The position numbers and the translations under genes are program-made. The notes under the pieces were generated by a model. That model worked only from the letters and a program-made list of their open reading frames with translations, ran no database searches and had not been told where the DNA came from. Shown here one piece after another: positions 16,448 through 27,045 of a DNA stretch of 64,000 nucleotides (positions are counted from its first letter, which is position 1; the number at the start of each line of letters is the position of its first letter). The DNA lies in NCBI GenBank assembly GCA_043101845.1, contig JBICHN010000011.1, positions 1,922,001-1,986,000 on the forward strand, in the 5' to 3' direction. This DNA comes from JBICHN01 sp043101845 (lineage in GTDB: Bacteria > Planctomycetota > Phycisphaerae > Phycisphaerales > UBA5793).

Positions 16448-18244
16448 TCAGGCCGCCTCCTTCGCCGCCCTCTGGGCAAGCCGTACCCGAAAGACGCTGC
16501 CTTTGTTAAGCGTCGACTCCACCTCGATCACGCCGCCGTGTCGTTCGACAATCTCCTTCGCCAGCGGCAACCCGAGCCCCGTCCCCGGAATCTGCGCGAC
16601 CCGTTCGTCCGACGCGCGGAAATACGGCTCGAACACACGCTTCGCGTCATCCTCGGTCATTCCAATCCCGGTGTCCGCCACCGAGAACACGAATTCCTCC
16701 TCGGTCGACTCCACCTTTACGGTGACGGTTCCACCGCCCGGCGTGTACTTCACGGCGTTGCCGAGAAGATTGTGAAGTACGAGCGTTAGCTTCTCACTGT
16801 CGCCCGTGACCAGATGGAACTTCGGCGGAAGATCGAACTGCAGATCGATCTCCCGCTGTGTCGCCTGCGACTCGAAGTCTTCACGAAGCTGCTCGACGAT
16901 GCGGACAATCGGGACCTCGTCACGACGCAGGCGGAATGCGCCGGCTTCGATCTCCGAATGCGAGAGCATCTCCCCGATCACCCGTTCGAGTCGCCGGGCT
17001 TCCTGATTGATGACATTGAGGCATTTCGAACGCATGACCGGATCGGATTCCGCGGCCTCGATCGCGGTCTCGACCGACAGCCGGATATTCGTCAGCGGCG
17101 TGCGAAGCTCGTGGGTCGCGTGCGCCACGAAGGACTGTCGCGCCCGTTCGGCCGTTCGCTGCTGCGTGATGTCTTCAATCATGATGAGCGCGGACGCGTC
17201 GTCCGAGTTGCGCATACGCCGCACGCTGAATCGGAGGACCGAGGAAGACTCACCTGGTTCGCTTTCAAGTTCGACCACGACCGCACGGTTGAGTTCGCCC
17301 TCGACCGCCAGTTTGATCGCGTCGCGAAGCTTCTCATTCTCGATCAGCAATGCGGCGTCGGATTCGACGATCTCATCGCGGCTGCGGCCGAGGAACATGG
17401 TCGCGGCGCCATTCGCCATCATGACGCGGCCCATCGGATCAACAAGGATGAGGCCCTGGCTCAGCGAGTCATACGCCGAAAGCAGTCCACCGCTCTGTGG
17501 CTGGCGACGATCGCCCGTCGCGAGTTCGACTCGTTCGGCAAGTCGATTCTCCTGGAGATCCTGTAGTTGCTCGACGAGTCGATTCCAGTGGCTGGCCTCA
17601 GGGCCGAGCGCCGGACTGAGATTCAGGATCTGAGGAGTCGCCTCGGAAGACTCGAGCGTCGCGAGCGCCTCCCGTACCGCCTCCATCCCCTTCAACTGTC
17701 CACGCACACGCCGAAATACAAGCCACACTCCTAAGAGCCCGACGAGTACGCTGAGAAAGATCCCTGTCTGGACTTCGATCATCGCCATGCCGAAGTCGGG
17801 GGGCTGAAAGGTGCAGACGAGCCGTTCACCGCCCGAACTGGATAGGGCGAGTTCAATCGTCTGTCCTTCGCCGATGGCTCCCCGCCGAATGTCATCGTCG
17901 GTCGGAGCCTTCGACCCAACGGTGATCAAGGAGGCGCCATCGGCCGCCACGAGTCGAATCTCGCGGAAGCCCTGACCGGCTACGGCAGACTGGAAGAGCG
18001 CGCGGGCGAGTTCGAGATCCTGCGATTCGAGCGCCTCACCGACCGCGTCGGCGAGCAGCGACGCGAGTCTCGATCGCTCTGACTCGGCCACCGAGAGGCC
18101 GCTCGCTCTCAGGGTCTGCGCCGACCACCATCCTGCGCAGGCAAGCGCGACGACCACGACGATCGCCGTCATCAGCCCCACCGCTCCGGCGATCGACTCG
18201 CCGGCGAAGAGTCGCAGTCTCTTCGTTCTTACTCCATTCGTCAT
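16448..18244 (-). CDS. Membrane sensor histidine kinase with PAS domain
   Basis: 598 aa from ATG at 18244. Two membrane segments (residues ~22-40 and ~160-178) enclose a ~115-aa periplasmic sensor. A PAS-like domain follows at ~255-360 (YDSLSQGLILVDPMGRVMMA). HisKA has H-box SFVAHATHELRTPL with His378. HATPase_c has N-box LLGNAVKYTPGGG, G1 SVADTGIGMTEDDA and G2 GTGLGLPLAKEIVERHGG. It is the first gene of the apparent secretion operon and is divergent from a response regulator 311 nt away, its likely partner. Confidence 0.93.
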   Translation of the reverse strand: MTNGVRTKRLRLFAGESIAGAVGLMTAIVVVVALACAGWWSAQTLRASGLSVAESERSRLASLLADAVGEALESQDLELARALFQSAVAGQGFREIRLVAADGASLITVGSKAPTDDDIRRGAIGEGQTIELALSSSGGERLVCTFQPPDFGMAMIEVQTGIFLSVLVGLLGVWLVFRRVRGQLKGMEAVREALATLESSEATPQILNLSPALGPEASHWNRLVEQLQDLQENRLAERVELATGDRRQPQSGGLLSAYDSLSQGLILVDPMGRVMMANGAATMFLGRSRDEIVESDAALLIENEKLRDAIKLAVEGELNRAVVVELESEPGESSSVLRFSVRRMRNSDDASALIMIEDITQQRTAERARQSFVAHATHELRTPLTNIRLSVETAIEAAESDPVMRSKCLNVINQEARRLERVIGEMLSHSEIEAGAFRLRRDEVPIVRIVEQLREDFESQATQREIDLQFDLPPKFHLVTGDSEKLTLVLHNLLGNAVKYTPGGGTVTVKVESTEEEFVFSVADTGIGMTEDDAKRVFEPYFRASDERVAQIPGTGLGLPLAKEIVERHGGVIEVESTLNKGSVFRVRLAQRAAKEAA

Positions 18245-18555
18245 GGGAATTCCCAATCTGACCGGTCAACCGTGAAGGCGAACCCGGACCGTGAACCGGA
18301 AGTCGCCTCATCGGATATCGGCGAATTCCTGGTCCGGTTCAGCCGGCGGACACGAGAGAGGCGTCAAAGTTCGCCACACTTCGCGTCCTCATATGGTCTT
18401 GATCGCTATCGGACCCGCCTGGTCCGCGAGGTGATCTCGCCCCGGGTTTTCGATGAAGTCCCCGGCCACCGGGTTCGATAAGAGATCGGTTCAGACCTCG
18501 ATGGATAGGCGGACGAGCGCGCTTCGGTGCAGCCTTGCGGAGGAGTTGTTCCCGA
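18245..18555. other. Intergenic region between divergent kinase and response regulator
   Basis: 311 nt between the histidine kinase ATG and the response-regulator ATG. It must hold both promoters. I see no clear -35/-10 pair and no convincing gene. A near-repeat of GGGTTTTCGAT and GGGTTCGATA lies around 18434-18480, and GGTTCAG occurs twice (near 18335 and 18490); neither is strong enough to call an operator. Confidence 0.5.
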
Positions 18556-18945
18556 ATGGCCAGAATCCTGATTGCTGATGACGAAGTGCACATCACGCTC
18601 GTACTCGAGTACAACCTCCGCCGCGCCGGATATGAGACGCTCGTAGCGAACGACGGCGCCATGGCCCTCAAGATGGCGAATGAGCACGCGCCCGACCTCA
18701 TCGTGACCGACTATCAGATGCCGTATATGGACGGCCTCGAGTTCGCGTCTCGCCTGAGCGACAATCCGATGACGGAGCACATTCCAGTCATCATGCTGAC
18801 GGCGCGCGGCCATCGAGTTGACCCGACCGAGATCGGCAAGACGAACATTCGACATCTGCTCGATAAGCCGTTCAGCCCTCGCGGATTCATCGAGACCGTC
18901 GAGCAGTTGCTCGCCGATGGATCGTCCCGGGAGAACGCCGCGTGA
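18556..18945 (+). CDS. Single-domain CheY-like response regulator
   Basis: 129 aa, receiver domain only. Acidic pair at residues 8-9 (IADDE), phospho-acceptor Asp52 in VTDYQMPYMDG, Thr82-Ala in LTARG and conserved Lys104 in LLDKPFSP. ATG at 18556 has GGAGGAG 10 nt upstream. With no output domain it must act by protein contact. Its stop overlaps the GTG of the HD-GYP gene (GTGA), so the two are translationally coupled. Confidence 0.93.
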   Translation: MARILIADDEVHITLVLEYNLRRAGYETLVANDGAMALKMANEHAPDLIVTDYQMPYMDGLEFASRLSDNPMTEHIPVIMLTARGHRVDPTEIGKTNIRHLLDKPFSPRGFIETVEQLLADGSSRENAA

Positions 18946-20453
18946 CTGTGCGTCCCGACGAATCCGAACTCGCCAATGGTCGCTTCGTGGAACGCTGCCG
19001 CGCGATGGGGCTTGGGGTGCGGATCATTGACCAGTTCGGGAAGGAGCAGGCGCCCGCGAACTCGGAGTCGGCGGCCGAATTCGATCCGGCGGAGCTCCGC
19101 GCCGCCGGACTGAATTGCATCGAGCGTCGTCGAGTTACGATGGAACTCCTCGAAGCCGGCGCTGCGATTGCGATTCCTGACCAGTCGAGTCCCAGGGGTG
19201 GGGCGCTCGTCGTCGCGGTCCCTTCGGCCCGACTTGTCGACGACGGAGATGTGGGGCCGTGGGCCAACCTGCTGAGCGAGATGTGGCGCGACCTGAACGA
19301 AGTCGACCAGGCGCGCACCGCGATCGCGCAGTTCACCGAAAACAGCACCGATCTCTATCGATCGCTTCAGTTCATGGTCGGCGCGTCGTCAACCAAGGCG
19401 ATTATCAACCGGCCTCAATCGTTCCTCGACTACATGGCGAACGAGACGCGGGCCGTGCTCGGGTATCGGCATCTCGCCATCATCATCGAACCGTCGATGG
19501 CCGAGACGCTTGCCATCGAAGATCCGCTTGTGCTCTCGACCGGTGACGACGATCGCGATTGCGAAGACCTCATCGCGGCGATTATTGAGTCGTGGACCGA
19601 GGCGCAGCACGAGACCGGCGCGGTATTAACCACCGACGGAGAGACGGCGGCCATCGAGCGATTGGGACTCCCGATCATTGTGCAGCCGATCGTGACCCGC
19701 AGCTTCGTCGCCGGCGCGATGATCGCCGCGGGCAAGCGTGGGCCCGACCCCGACTACGAGAGTGGCGAGGGACGCCTGCTCTCGTCCGCGGCGGAATCGA
19801 TCGCGATCTTCTTCGAGAATCGGACGCTCTATTCCGAGCAGCAATCGCTGTTCGTCGGCAGCGTTCGAGCCCTCGCCTCCGCCATCGACGCCAAGGATCC
19901 CTATACCCGCGGTCATTCGGAACGGGTCTCGTGGCTCGGCGTCGAGATCGCCCGGCGCCTCGGCATGGCCGGTCATAACCTCGAGGTGGTGCGCATCTCC
20001 GGACTTCTGCACGATGTCGGAAAGATCGGCATCCCCGAGGCGGTGCTCTGCAAAGAGGGCAAACTCTCGGACGCCGAATACGAGATCGTCAAGCGCCACC
20101 CGCGCGTCGGATTCGACATTCTGCGCGATGTGCCGCAGTTGTCCCCGATGCTTCCGGGAGTGTTGCATCACCACGAGCGGTGGGACGGGCGCGGCTATCC
20201 GTCCAATCTCGAGCGCGACCGGATACCACGCGTCGCGCGCGTGCTCGCGGTCGCCGACGCATTCGACGCCATGTCATCGACGAGGTCCTATCGACCGGCT
20301 CTCTCGCGCGAGGAAGCACTGTCGGAAATCCGCACGAACGCCGGCGTTCAGTTCGACCCCGCGATGGCGGCCGCGATGCTCGATGTCGACCTTACAAAGT
20401 ACGATCTCCTGCTCGATCTGCACCGCGACAGTCAGCGGTCCGCCGCGGCCTGA
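18942..20453 (+). CDS. HD-GYP domain protein, probable c-di-GMP phosphodiesterase
   Basis: 503 aa from GTG. The N-terminal ~290 residues have a GAF-like region (FLDYMANETRAVLGYRHLAI). The C-terminal HD-GYP domain has HSERVSWLG near residue 325, the catalytic HD in GLLHDVGKIGIPE, HHHERWDGRGYPSNLERDRI (with the GYP triad) and VADAFDAMSSTRSYRPALS. All metal-binding His and Asp residues of active HD-GYP phosphodiesterases appear present. Translationally coupled to the receiver protein, which likely controls it. Proximity to the pilus/secretion operon suggests c-di-GMP control of that machine (inference). Confidence 0.9.
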   Translation: MTVRPDESELANGRFVERCRAMGLGVRIIDQFGKEQAPANSESAAEFDPAELRAAGLNCIERRRVTMELLEAGAAIAIPDQSSPRGGALVVAVPSARLVDDGDVGPWANLLSEMWRDLNEVDQARTAIAQFTENSTDLYRSLQFMVGASSTKAIINRPQSFLDYMANETRAVLGYRHLAIIIEPSMAETLAIEDPLVLSTGDDDRDCEDLIAAIIESWTEAQHETGAVLTTDGETAAIERLGLPIIVQPIVTRSFVAGAMIAAGKRGPDPDYESGEGRLLSSAAESIAIFFENRTLYSEQQSLFVGSVRALASAIDAKDPYTRGHSERVSWLGVEIARRLGMAGHNLEVVRISGLLHDVGKIGIPEAVLCKEGKLSDAEYEIVKRHPRVGFDILRDVPQLSPMLPGVLHHHERWDGRGYPSNLERDRIPRVARVLAVADAFDAMSSTRSYRPALSREEALSEIRTNAGVQFDPAMAAAMLDVDLTKYDLLLDLHRDSQRSAAA

Positions 20454-20458
20454 CCTGA

Positions 20459-20743
20459 TCACCGCGTCAGGTAGTCGCTCATCATCAATCCAATGAGGAT
20501 CGCGAGCCAGTACACGCCCGAGAGCGCGAAGAGAATCACGATCCACGGGTTGTAGCGCAGATGCATGAAGATGGCGCCGACGAGCGCCGCTTTGGTTATC
20601 GCGATGATGAGGGCGAGCGGCGTGTTCAATCCCCCAAGGGGAACGAACGCGACGGCGACCGTCGCCACGAGCAGGACGAGCAGCGCGACAAACACGCCGA
20701 GGTACCACTTCAGCGGAACGACATGGGGTTCGTGAACGCTCAT
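20459..20743 (-). CDS. ctaF: caa3-type cytochrome c oxidase subunit IV
   Basis: 94 aa with three membrane segments (LGVFVALLVLLVATVAVAFV; ALIIAITKAALVGAIFMHLR; WIVILFALSGVYWLAILIGL). The KAALVGAIFMHLRY stretch is characteristic of the COX4/prokaryotic subunit IV family. ATG overlaps the coxC stop (ATGA). It is the last gene of the 12-gene respiratory operon and ends 5 nt from the convergent HD-GYP gene. Confidence 0.88.
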   Translation of the reverse strand: MSVHEPHVVPLKWYLGVFVALLVLLVATVAVAFVPLGGLNTPLALIIAITKAALVGAIFMHLRYNPWIVILFALSGVYWLAILIGLMMSDYLTR

Positions 20744-21397
20744 GTTCGATCGATCAGGTAGAGCATGGGAAAGAGGAAGATCCAGACAATGTCGACGAAG
20801 TGCCAGTACAGTCCGAACATCTCCATCGGCGCATAGCGATGCGACCCGAACCGGTTGCGAAACCCCATGATCGCGAGCGGGACCATGACGACGAGTCCAC
20901 CGATCATGTGCGTCGCATGCAACCCGGTCATTCCGAAGTACAGCGTGTAGAACAACTCGGCGGAGGCCGCGTGTGAACCCTCGTATTGGAAATGGGCGCC
21001 GGGTATGTGCCCTTCATGCGCTTTGTGCGCGTACTCGATTCCCTTGATGACCAGGAAGACGATCCCGAGCACCCCCGTCGCCACGAGAAATCCGGCGCCC
21101 GCTCTCGACCGGTTGAGTTGCGTCGCCCGTACGGCGAGCGCCATCGTGAGACTGCTTCCGAGCAGGATCGTCGTGTTGACCGTTCCGAGGATGACATCGA
21201 GATGCCGGCTCGCGCTTTCAAACCCTTCGGGATACGCGGCTCGGTAGAGTGTGTACGCGGCAAAGAGCCCTCCGAAGAAGAGCACTTCCGTCGCGAGGAA
21301 GGTCCACATCCCGAGGGTGACCGAGTGTTGCTGCTGCTCGAGCGTGTCGAAATGGTGTGCGACCTGCGGCGTCCGGGCGCCGCGGGCCGCGGCCGCC

Positions 21398-21405
<8 letters not shown>
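20740..21405 (-). CDS. coxC: Cytochrome c oxidase subunit III
   Basis: 221 aa from ATG at 21405 with GGAGGAG upstream; it overlaps the coxA stop by 8 nt. Five membrane segments, as in short bacterial subunit III. TLGMWTFLATEVLFFGGLFA (near residue 32) and GLHATHMIGGLVVM with YWHFVDIVWIFLFPMLYL at the end are diagnostic. A His-containing N-terminus (VAHHFDTLEQQQHS) is typical of ACIII-associated oxidases. Confidence 0.93.
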
Positions 21406-23014
<1,609 letters not shown>

Positions 23015-23018
23015 GGCG

Positions 23019-23993
23019 TTACGGCTCAGGCTCCTCGGCGCCCTCCTGGGTTTCGACTTCCTCGTCCGCAAGCGACTTGATGTATTCGATCAGGCTCCGG
23101 AGTTCGGTTTCCTGGATCTGTCCTTCGAACGAGGGCATGACGGGTTCATAACCCTGCACGATCTTCGCGTTCGGACGGAGGATCGATTCGCGCAGATATT
23201 CCTCATCGGCGATGACGACTTCGCCGGACTCGAGCGCGACCTCGGCGCCATAGACGCCGGCGAGCATCGGCGCGTCGACTACACCGTCGGGCACATGACA
23301 AGTCTCGCAGCCGAACTGTTGAAAGAGCCGGCGCCCGCGTGATTCCGGCGTCAGCGCCGCGCCGGTCATGCCGCCGAGCCAGTCCTGATACTCCGACTGC
23401 TCCATCACCACGACGCGTCCGCCCATGAGCGAATGCTCAACCCCGCAGTACTCTGCGCAGAACAGGTGGTACTCGCCCGTCTTCGTCGGCGTAAACCAGG
23501 CCTGGCTGTACGCGCCGGGCAGGACATCCATCTTCACCCGGAAGGCCGGGATGTAGAAGCTGTGAATGACATCCTCCGAGGTCATCGTGAGCCGAACCGT
23601 CTCTCCGACCGGTACATGAAGTTCGTTGATCTCTCTACGGCCGTCGGGCTGCTCGATCTGCCACATCCACTGCTTGCCGAGCACGAAGATATCGAGCGTC
23701 GCTTCAGGCGCTTCACGAATGTCGAAGTAGAGTTGCCCCGCCCAGACGAAGATCGAGATCGAGATGACGAAGAGCGGGATCGACCACATCATCTCGATGA
23801 CGATCCCGGGCCCTCCTCCGCTCGTTCGATTCACATTGGCGCCACGCCGATATCGGATCCCGAAGAACACGATGAGAAAAGCGACGAGCAGCGCTGTGGC
23901 GATGCCGAACGCGCAAAGTGAGAGATACACCGCATCGACGCGACTCGCGACGGTCGAGGCTTGTTCCGGAAAGAGTCGGAAGTCGCCGATCAT
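23019..23993 (-). CDS. coxB: Cytochrome c oxidase subunit II fused to cytochrome c (caa3)
   Basis: 324 aa from ATG at 23993 (ATGA overlap with the SCO gene; an earlier ATG at 24035 would run 46 nt into it). Two membrane segments, then a cupredoxin domain with CuA ligands: His in VIHSFYIPAF, and Cys/Cys/His/Met in FCAEYCGVEHSLMGG. The C-terminal ~100 residues are a cytochrome c with CETCH and a candidate axial Met in VMPSFEG. The fusion defines a caa3-type oxidase that takes electrons from a c-type heme directly. The C-terminal tail is very acidic. Confidence 0.95.
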   Translation of the reverse strand: MIGDFRLFPEQASTVASRVDAVYLSLCAFGIATALLVAFLIVFFGIRYRRGANVNRTSGGGPGIVIEMMWSIPLFVISISIFVWAGQLYFDIREAPEATLDIFVLGKQWMWQIEQPDGRREINELHVPVGETVRLTMTSEDVIHSFYIPAFRVKMDVLPGAYSQAWFTPTKTGEYHLFCAEYCGVEHSLMGGRVVVMEQSEYQDWLGGMTGAALTPESRGRRLFQQFGCETCHVPDGVVDAPMLAGVYGAEVALESGEVVIADEEYLRESILRPNAKIVQGYEPVMPSFEGQIQETELRSLIEYIKSLADEEVETQEGAEEPEP

Positions 23994-24853
23994 CTCGCGA
24001 ATCCGTCCTTCCCGGTCGCATTGATCGCTCGCCATGGATCAGGCGTCGATCGCTCACGCCGAAGCATCCACCAGATTCCGCTGCCGAGAAGCGCCAGAGT
24101 CAGCGCGCCCAGCGCCCGAATTGAGTTCATAATGACGAGGCCGTATTTCCCCTTCGTCGGATCGTACTGAAAGCACATGAGAAGCAACTGGTCGACCGCC
24201 GATCCGATGGCTCCCTCAGACGCGTCGACGAGACCGAGGCGTACATCGAACGGGGCGTACTTCACGCCGTAGAAATACTTGGACACCCGACCGTCGGGCG
24301 TCGTGATGACAAAACCGCTCGGATGCGCGAACTGATTCGTCGCCTCGATATAGACGAAGTCGTATCCGATCGCATCGGCGACTTCAGCGATCCCGGTCTC
24401 ATCCCCTACGAGAAAGCTCCATCCGTCGACGGCCGAGTACGGCTCGTATCGCTCGGCGTAGACGGCCCGCTTCTCCGCGGCGAGTTGCGGCGTCTCCCGA
24501 TGATCAATCGACAGCGCGATCAGTTCGTAGTCGACGCCGGGCTCAAGCGAGATCTTGGCGAGCGCGTCAACGAGGCCGTTCAGAATGAGATTGCACATCA
24601 TCGGGCACCGGTAATACACGAGCGCGATGATTACGGGGCGATCACCGAAACGATCGCCCAGCGTGATCGACTCGCCCGTGGAGTCGACAAACTCCGCGTC
24701 GAGCGGCAGGACGGCGCCGAGATTCTGAACAAAGTCGACCTCTTCCGATACTGCGGCGGGCGGAGGCACTTGTGCGTTCGTCGTGACGCCCGGGGCGAAC
24801 CACACCGCTGTTGACAGCGTGCAGAGCAATCCGATTCGGGAGGGACGGTTCAT
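23990..24853 (-). CDS. SCO1/SenC-like copper chaperone
   Basis: 287 aa. Signal peptide (LCTLSTAVWFAPGVTTNA), then a thioredoxin-fold SCO domain. The copper-binding CxxxC motif is in YYRCPMMCNL (near residue 85) and the distal His is in NQFAHPSGFVITTPDG. A C-terminal membrane segment (IRALGALTLALLGSGIWWML) anchors it. SCO proteins load CuA into subunit II, which is the next gene. ATG overlaps the preceding stop. Confidence 0.93.
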   Translation of the reverse strand: MNRPSRIGLLCTLSTAVWFAPGVTTNAQVPPPAAVSEEVDFVQNLGAVLPLDAEFVDSTGESITLGDRFGDRPVIIALVYYRCPMMCNLILNGLVDALAKISLEPGVDYELIALSIDHRETPQLAAEKRAVYAERYEPYSAVDGWSFLVGDETGIAEVADAIGYDFVYIEATNQFAHPSGFVITTPDGRVSKYFYGVKYAPFDVRLGLVDASEGAIGSAVDQLLLMCFQYDPTKGKYGLVIMNSIRALGALTLALLGSGIWWMLRRERSTPDPWRAINATGKDGFAR

Positions 24854-25272
24854 GGCGTCCCCCCTTCACCGTTCGAATCTGCGGGCGTCGCTGCGCTGAC
24901 GCCCTGCTCTGCGACAATCTCCATGGCGCGCTCAATCGGGATTCGCGCGAACTCGCGCTCGGCGTCAACCCACTCGTACCCTGCCAGCCGTTGCTCCGCG
25001 TGAAGTTGAAACGCTTCGAGCCCGAGGTCCCAGACCGGATTTTCTTCGCTGGGCTCCACGAGGCCGAACCTCGCCGTCGAGGGCGCGAGTTCTCGTCCGC
25101 GTCCGGTCGCGAGCGCATCGACGAGAACGCTCACCGCAACCGCTGACACGACCACCACCACCGCAAGGGCGGCGGAGACGCCGAAGATCAACCCGATCCG
25201 GGGATGATCGGCCTCATGTCCCCGCGCGACGCTCTCTCTTGTGGGCCCCTTTGGCTTCTGCGTGTTACCCAT
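24850..25272 (-). CDS. Small membrane protein of the ACIII-caa3 operon, unknown function
   Basis: 140 aa from ATG at 25272, overlapping the actF stop by 8 nt. Cytoplasmic basic N-terminus, one membrane segment (LIFGVSAALAVVVVVSAVAVSVLV) and an external domain. The C-terminus YEWVDAEREFARIPIERAME resembles a motif of a small protein commonly found between actF and the SCO gene in such operons. Its role is not established; it may help assemble or link ACIII and the oxidase (inference). Confidence 0.7.
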   Translation of the reverse strand: MGNTQKPKGPTRESVARGHEADHPRIGLIFGVSAALAVVVVVSAVAVSVLVDALATGRGRELAPSTARFGLVEPSEENPVWDLGLEAFQLHAEQRLAGYEWVDAEREFARIPIERAMEIVAEQGVSAATPADSNGEGGTP

Positions 25273-26416
25273 GGCCGCCCTCCACGGGCTGATAAGCCCA
25301 GGTCGCCGCCGGAGGCCATTGCCGCCGAAGCGTTCGTGTAAAGAGTGCGATCCACAGTGACGCGAGACCAAGCGGCCAGACAAAGTCGAGCCAGTTCACG
25401 CCTCGGCCCTCTTCCGGAAACGCCGGGGTCGTGAGCCAGAGCATCTCGACGAACCGGAACCCGAAGAGAAAGAGCGCGAGCATCGCCATCGTCGAAAGGC
25501 TTTCCTTGAGGCGACCGGAGAACAACGCGAGCATCGGGAGCGCCCAATTGAGCGCAAGCAAGGTAAACGCGACGATCATCCACCCGCCGCGCGAGCGTGG
25601 AATGAACCAGCCGACCTCTTCCTGCAGATTGCCCGACCAGATGATCAGGTACTGTGCGAAGCCGACATAGGTCCACGCCATAACCACGACGAGGAAGAGG
25701 TTGCCGATATCGCGCACCGTCTTTCGGGGGATCGTGACGGATCCGTCCGCATCTCGATACATCTGATTCGCCGCGATGACGGAAACGATGAATGCGGTGA
25801 GCGCCGACCCGAGCAGCACATGCAGACCAAACGCGGCCGAGAACCAGTGCGGGTCGAGCGACATGATCCAGTCCACGGCGGCGAAAGTCCCGGTGAGAAT
25901 GAAGAGCCCGAGCCCGACGGAGCCCACACCGACACGACGGACGGCGTGAGCGCTCGGTGGCTGACTCGAACCGCCGCGCACGAGCAGCACGGTCAGAATC
26001 GTCCAGACGGCGACCGCCACGAGACTCCGGACGACGAACCAGGGCACGGAGAGATACAGACCCCGCGTTCCCGGCAGGTGCGCGTGCTCTCCCGCCCAGT
26101 CGTAGAGCGTGGTCACGAGCAGGAGCACGGGAATCACTCCGATCGCAACTATTGGAACCGTCGCCGCTCCCGCGTTCAGAATCGGTCGAAGCGCGTCGCC
26201 CCAGGGACCTCCCACGGCATGATGCACGAGGAGCAGTCCGAGCGCCCCGAGTCCCATGGTCAGGCAGAAGAGAAATCCGATGAGGTATCCCTGCGCCGAA
26301 CTGTGGAAATCGAAGATCGAGGCGATGAGCGCCACGAGCGTCGCGGTCCCGCCCACGACGAGCGACACCTTGAACCAGCGATCAAGACGACCGGATTGGG
26401 CGTCATGCGCCGTCAA
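25265..26416 (-). CDS. actF: Alternative complex III subunit ActF
   Basis: 383 aa, about ten membrane segments, related to a half of the ActC fold. Recognisable elements are FHSSAQGYLIGFLFCLTMGLG, VDWIMSLDPHWFSAAFGLHV and GNLQEEVGWFIPRSRGGW. ActF is an integral-membrane quinol:cytochrome c oxidoreductase subunit. It starts with TTG at 26416, supported by GAGGAGG upstream and a TTGA overlap with the actE stop; there is no ATG or GTG near it that keeps the conserved N-terminus. Confidence 0.9.
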   Translation of the reverse strand: MTAHDAQSGRLDRWFKVSLVVGGTATLVALIASIFDFHSSAQGYLIGFLFCLTMGLGALGLLLVHHAVGGPWGDALRPILNAGAATVPIVAIGVIPVLLLVTTLYDWAGEHAHLPGTRGLYLSVPWFVVRSLVAVAVWTILTVLLVRGGSSQPPSAHAVRRVGVGSVGLGLFILTGTFAAVDWIMSLDPHWFSAAFGLHVLLGSALTAFIVSVIAANQMYRDADGSVTIPRKTVRDIGNLFLVVVMAWTYVGFAQYLIIWSGNLQEEVGWFIPRSRGGWMIVAFTLLALNWALPMLALFSGRLKESLSTMAMLALFLFGFRFVEMLWLTTPAFPEEGRGVNWLDFVWPLGLASLWIALFTRTLRRQWPPAATWAYQPVEGGHG

Positions 26417-27045
26417 GGATCAGCCTCCTCGTTCATGGACTCCACATTCGCGAACGGATCCTGATCCAGCGCGGCAAGATCAGCGGCGCTGAGTTCACCG
26501 GCGGGAGCATGCTGACTGAGTTGAAGCGCCTTGATGTATGCCGCGATCGCCCAGCGATCGAAGGGCGGAACCTGCGCTTTGTAGTCCGGCATCCGGCCAT
26601 ACCCGTTGATGATGACCTTGACGAAATAGGCCGGCGGCTGTTCGCGAAGTCGTTCAATGTGATACGAGGTGGGTTTCGTGTAGCCGCGACTCGGCACGAT
26701 ACCGACCCCGTCGCCGGCGCCGCCGTGGCACATCGAGCAGTGAATGTTGTAGCGTTCGCGCCCGTAGTTGAGCGTCGTGAGATCGACTTCAATTGGAAGT
26801 CCGCCCTCTTCAAAGTTGGCCGGGTCGAACCGCAGAAACTCGAGCGAGCCGCGCGCGACGGTACCCGGGACAGGTTCGCGGGTGGATCGACCGTCTGGGT
26901 AGAAGCTGCTTTCCTCGAGCGGTTCGTACCGCGGCTGGTCTGCCATGTCGTCGCCGCAGCCGAGCGCGAAGATCAGGAATGCCGCGGCGACGATGACTCC
27001 CGCGGGAACTCGAACAGATCGCCTCACTTCGAACACACGAATCAT
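26413..27045 (-). CDS. actE: Alternative complex III mono-heme cytochrome c ActE
   Basis: 210 aa from ATG at 27045 (ATGA overlap with actD); the much longer open frame upstream is antisense-like noise. Lipoprotein signal ending ALGC (Cys near residue 31). Then ADQPRYEPLEESSFYPDGRS, characteristic of ActE, and heme motif CSMCH with the downstream axial Met in YGRMPDYKAQVPP. It passes electrons from ActA/ActB out of the complex to the caa3 cytochrome domain. Confidence 0.92.
   Translation of the reverse strand: MIRVFEVRRSVRVPAGVIVAAAFLIFALGCGDDMADQPRYEPLEESSFYPDGRSTREPVPGTVARGSLEFLRFDPANFEEGGLPIEVDLTTLNYGRERYNIHCSMCHGGAGDGVGIVPSRGYTKPTSYHIERLREQPPAYFVKVIINGYGRMPDYKAQVPPFDRWAIAAYIKALQLSQHAPAGELSAADLAALDQDPFANVESMNEEADP

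Noticed and set aside
20453..20480. CCTGAC...GTCAGG as a terminator between the HD-GYP gene and ctaF
   Set aside because: Only a 6-bp stem with a long loop and no U-tract.
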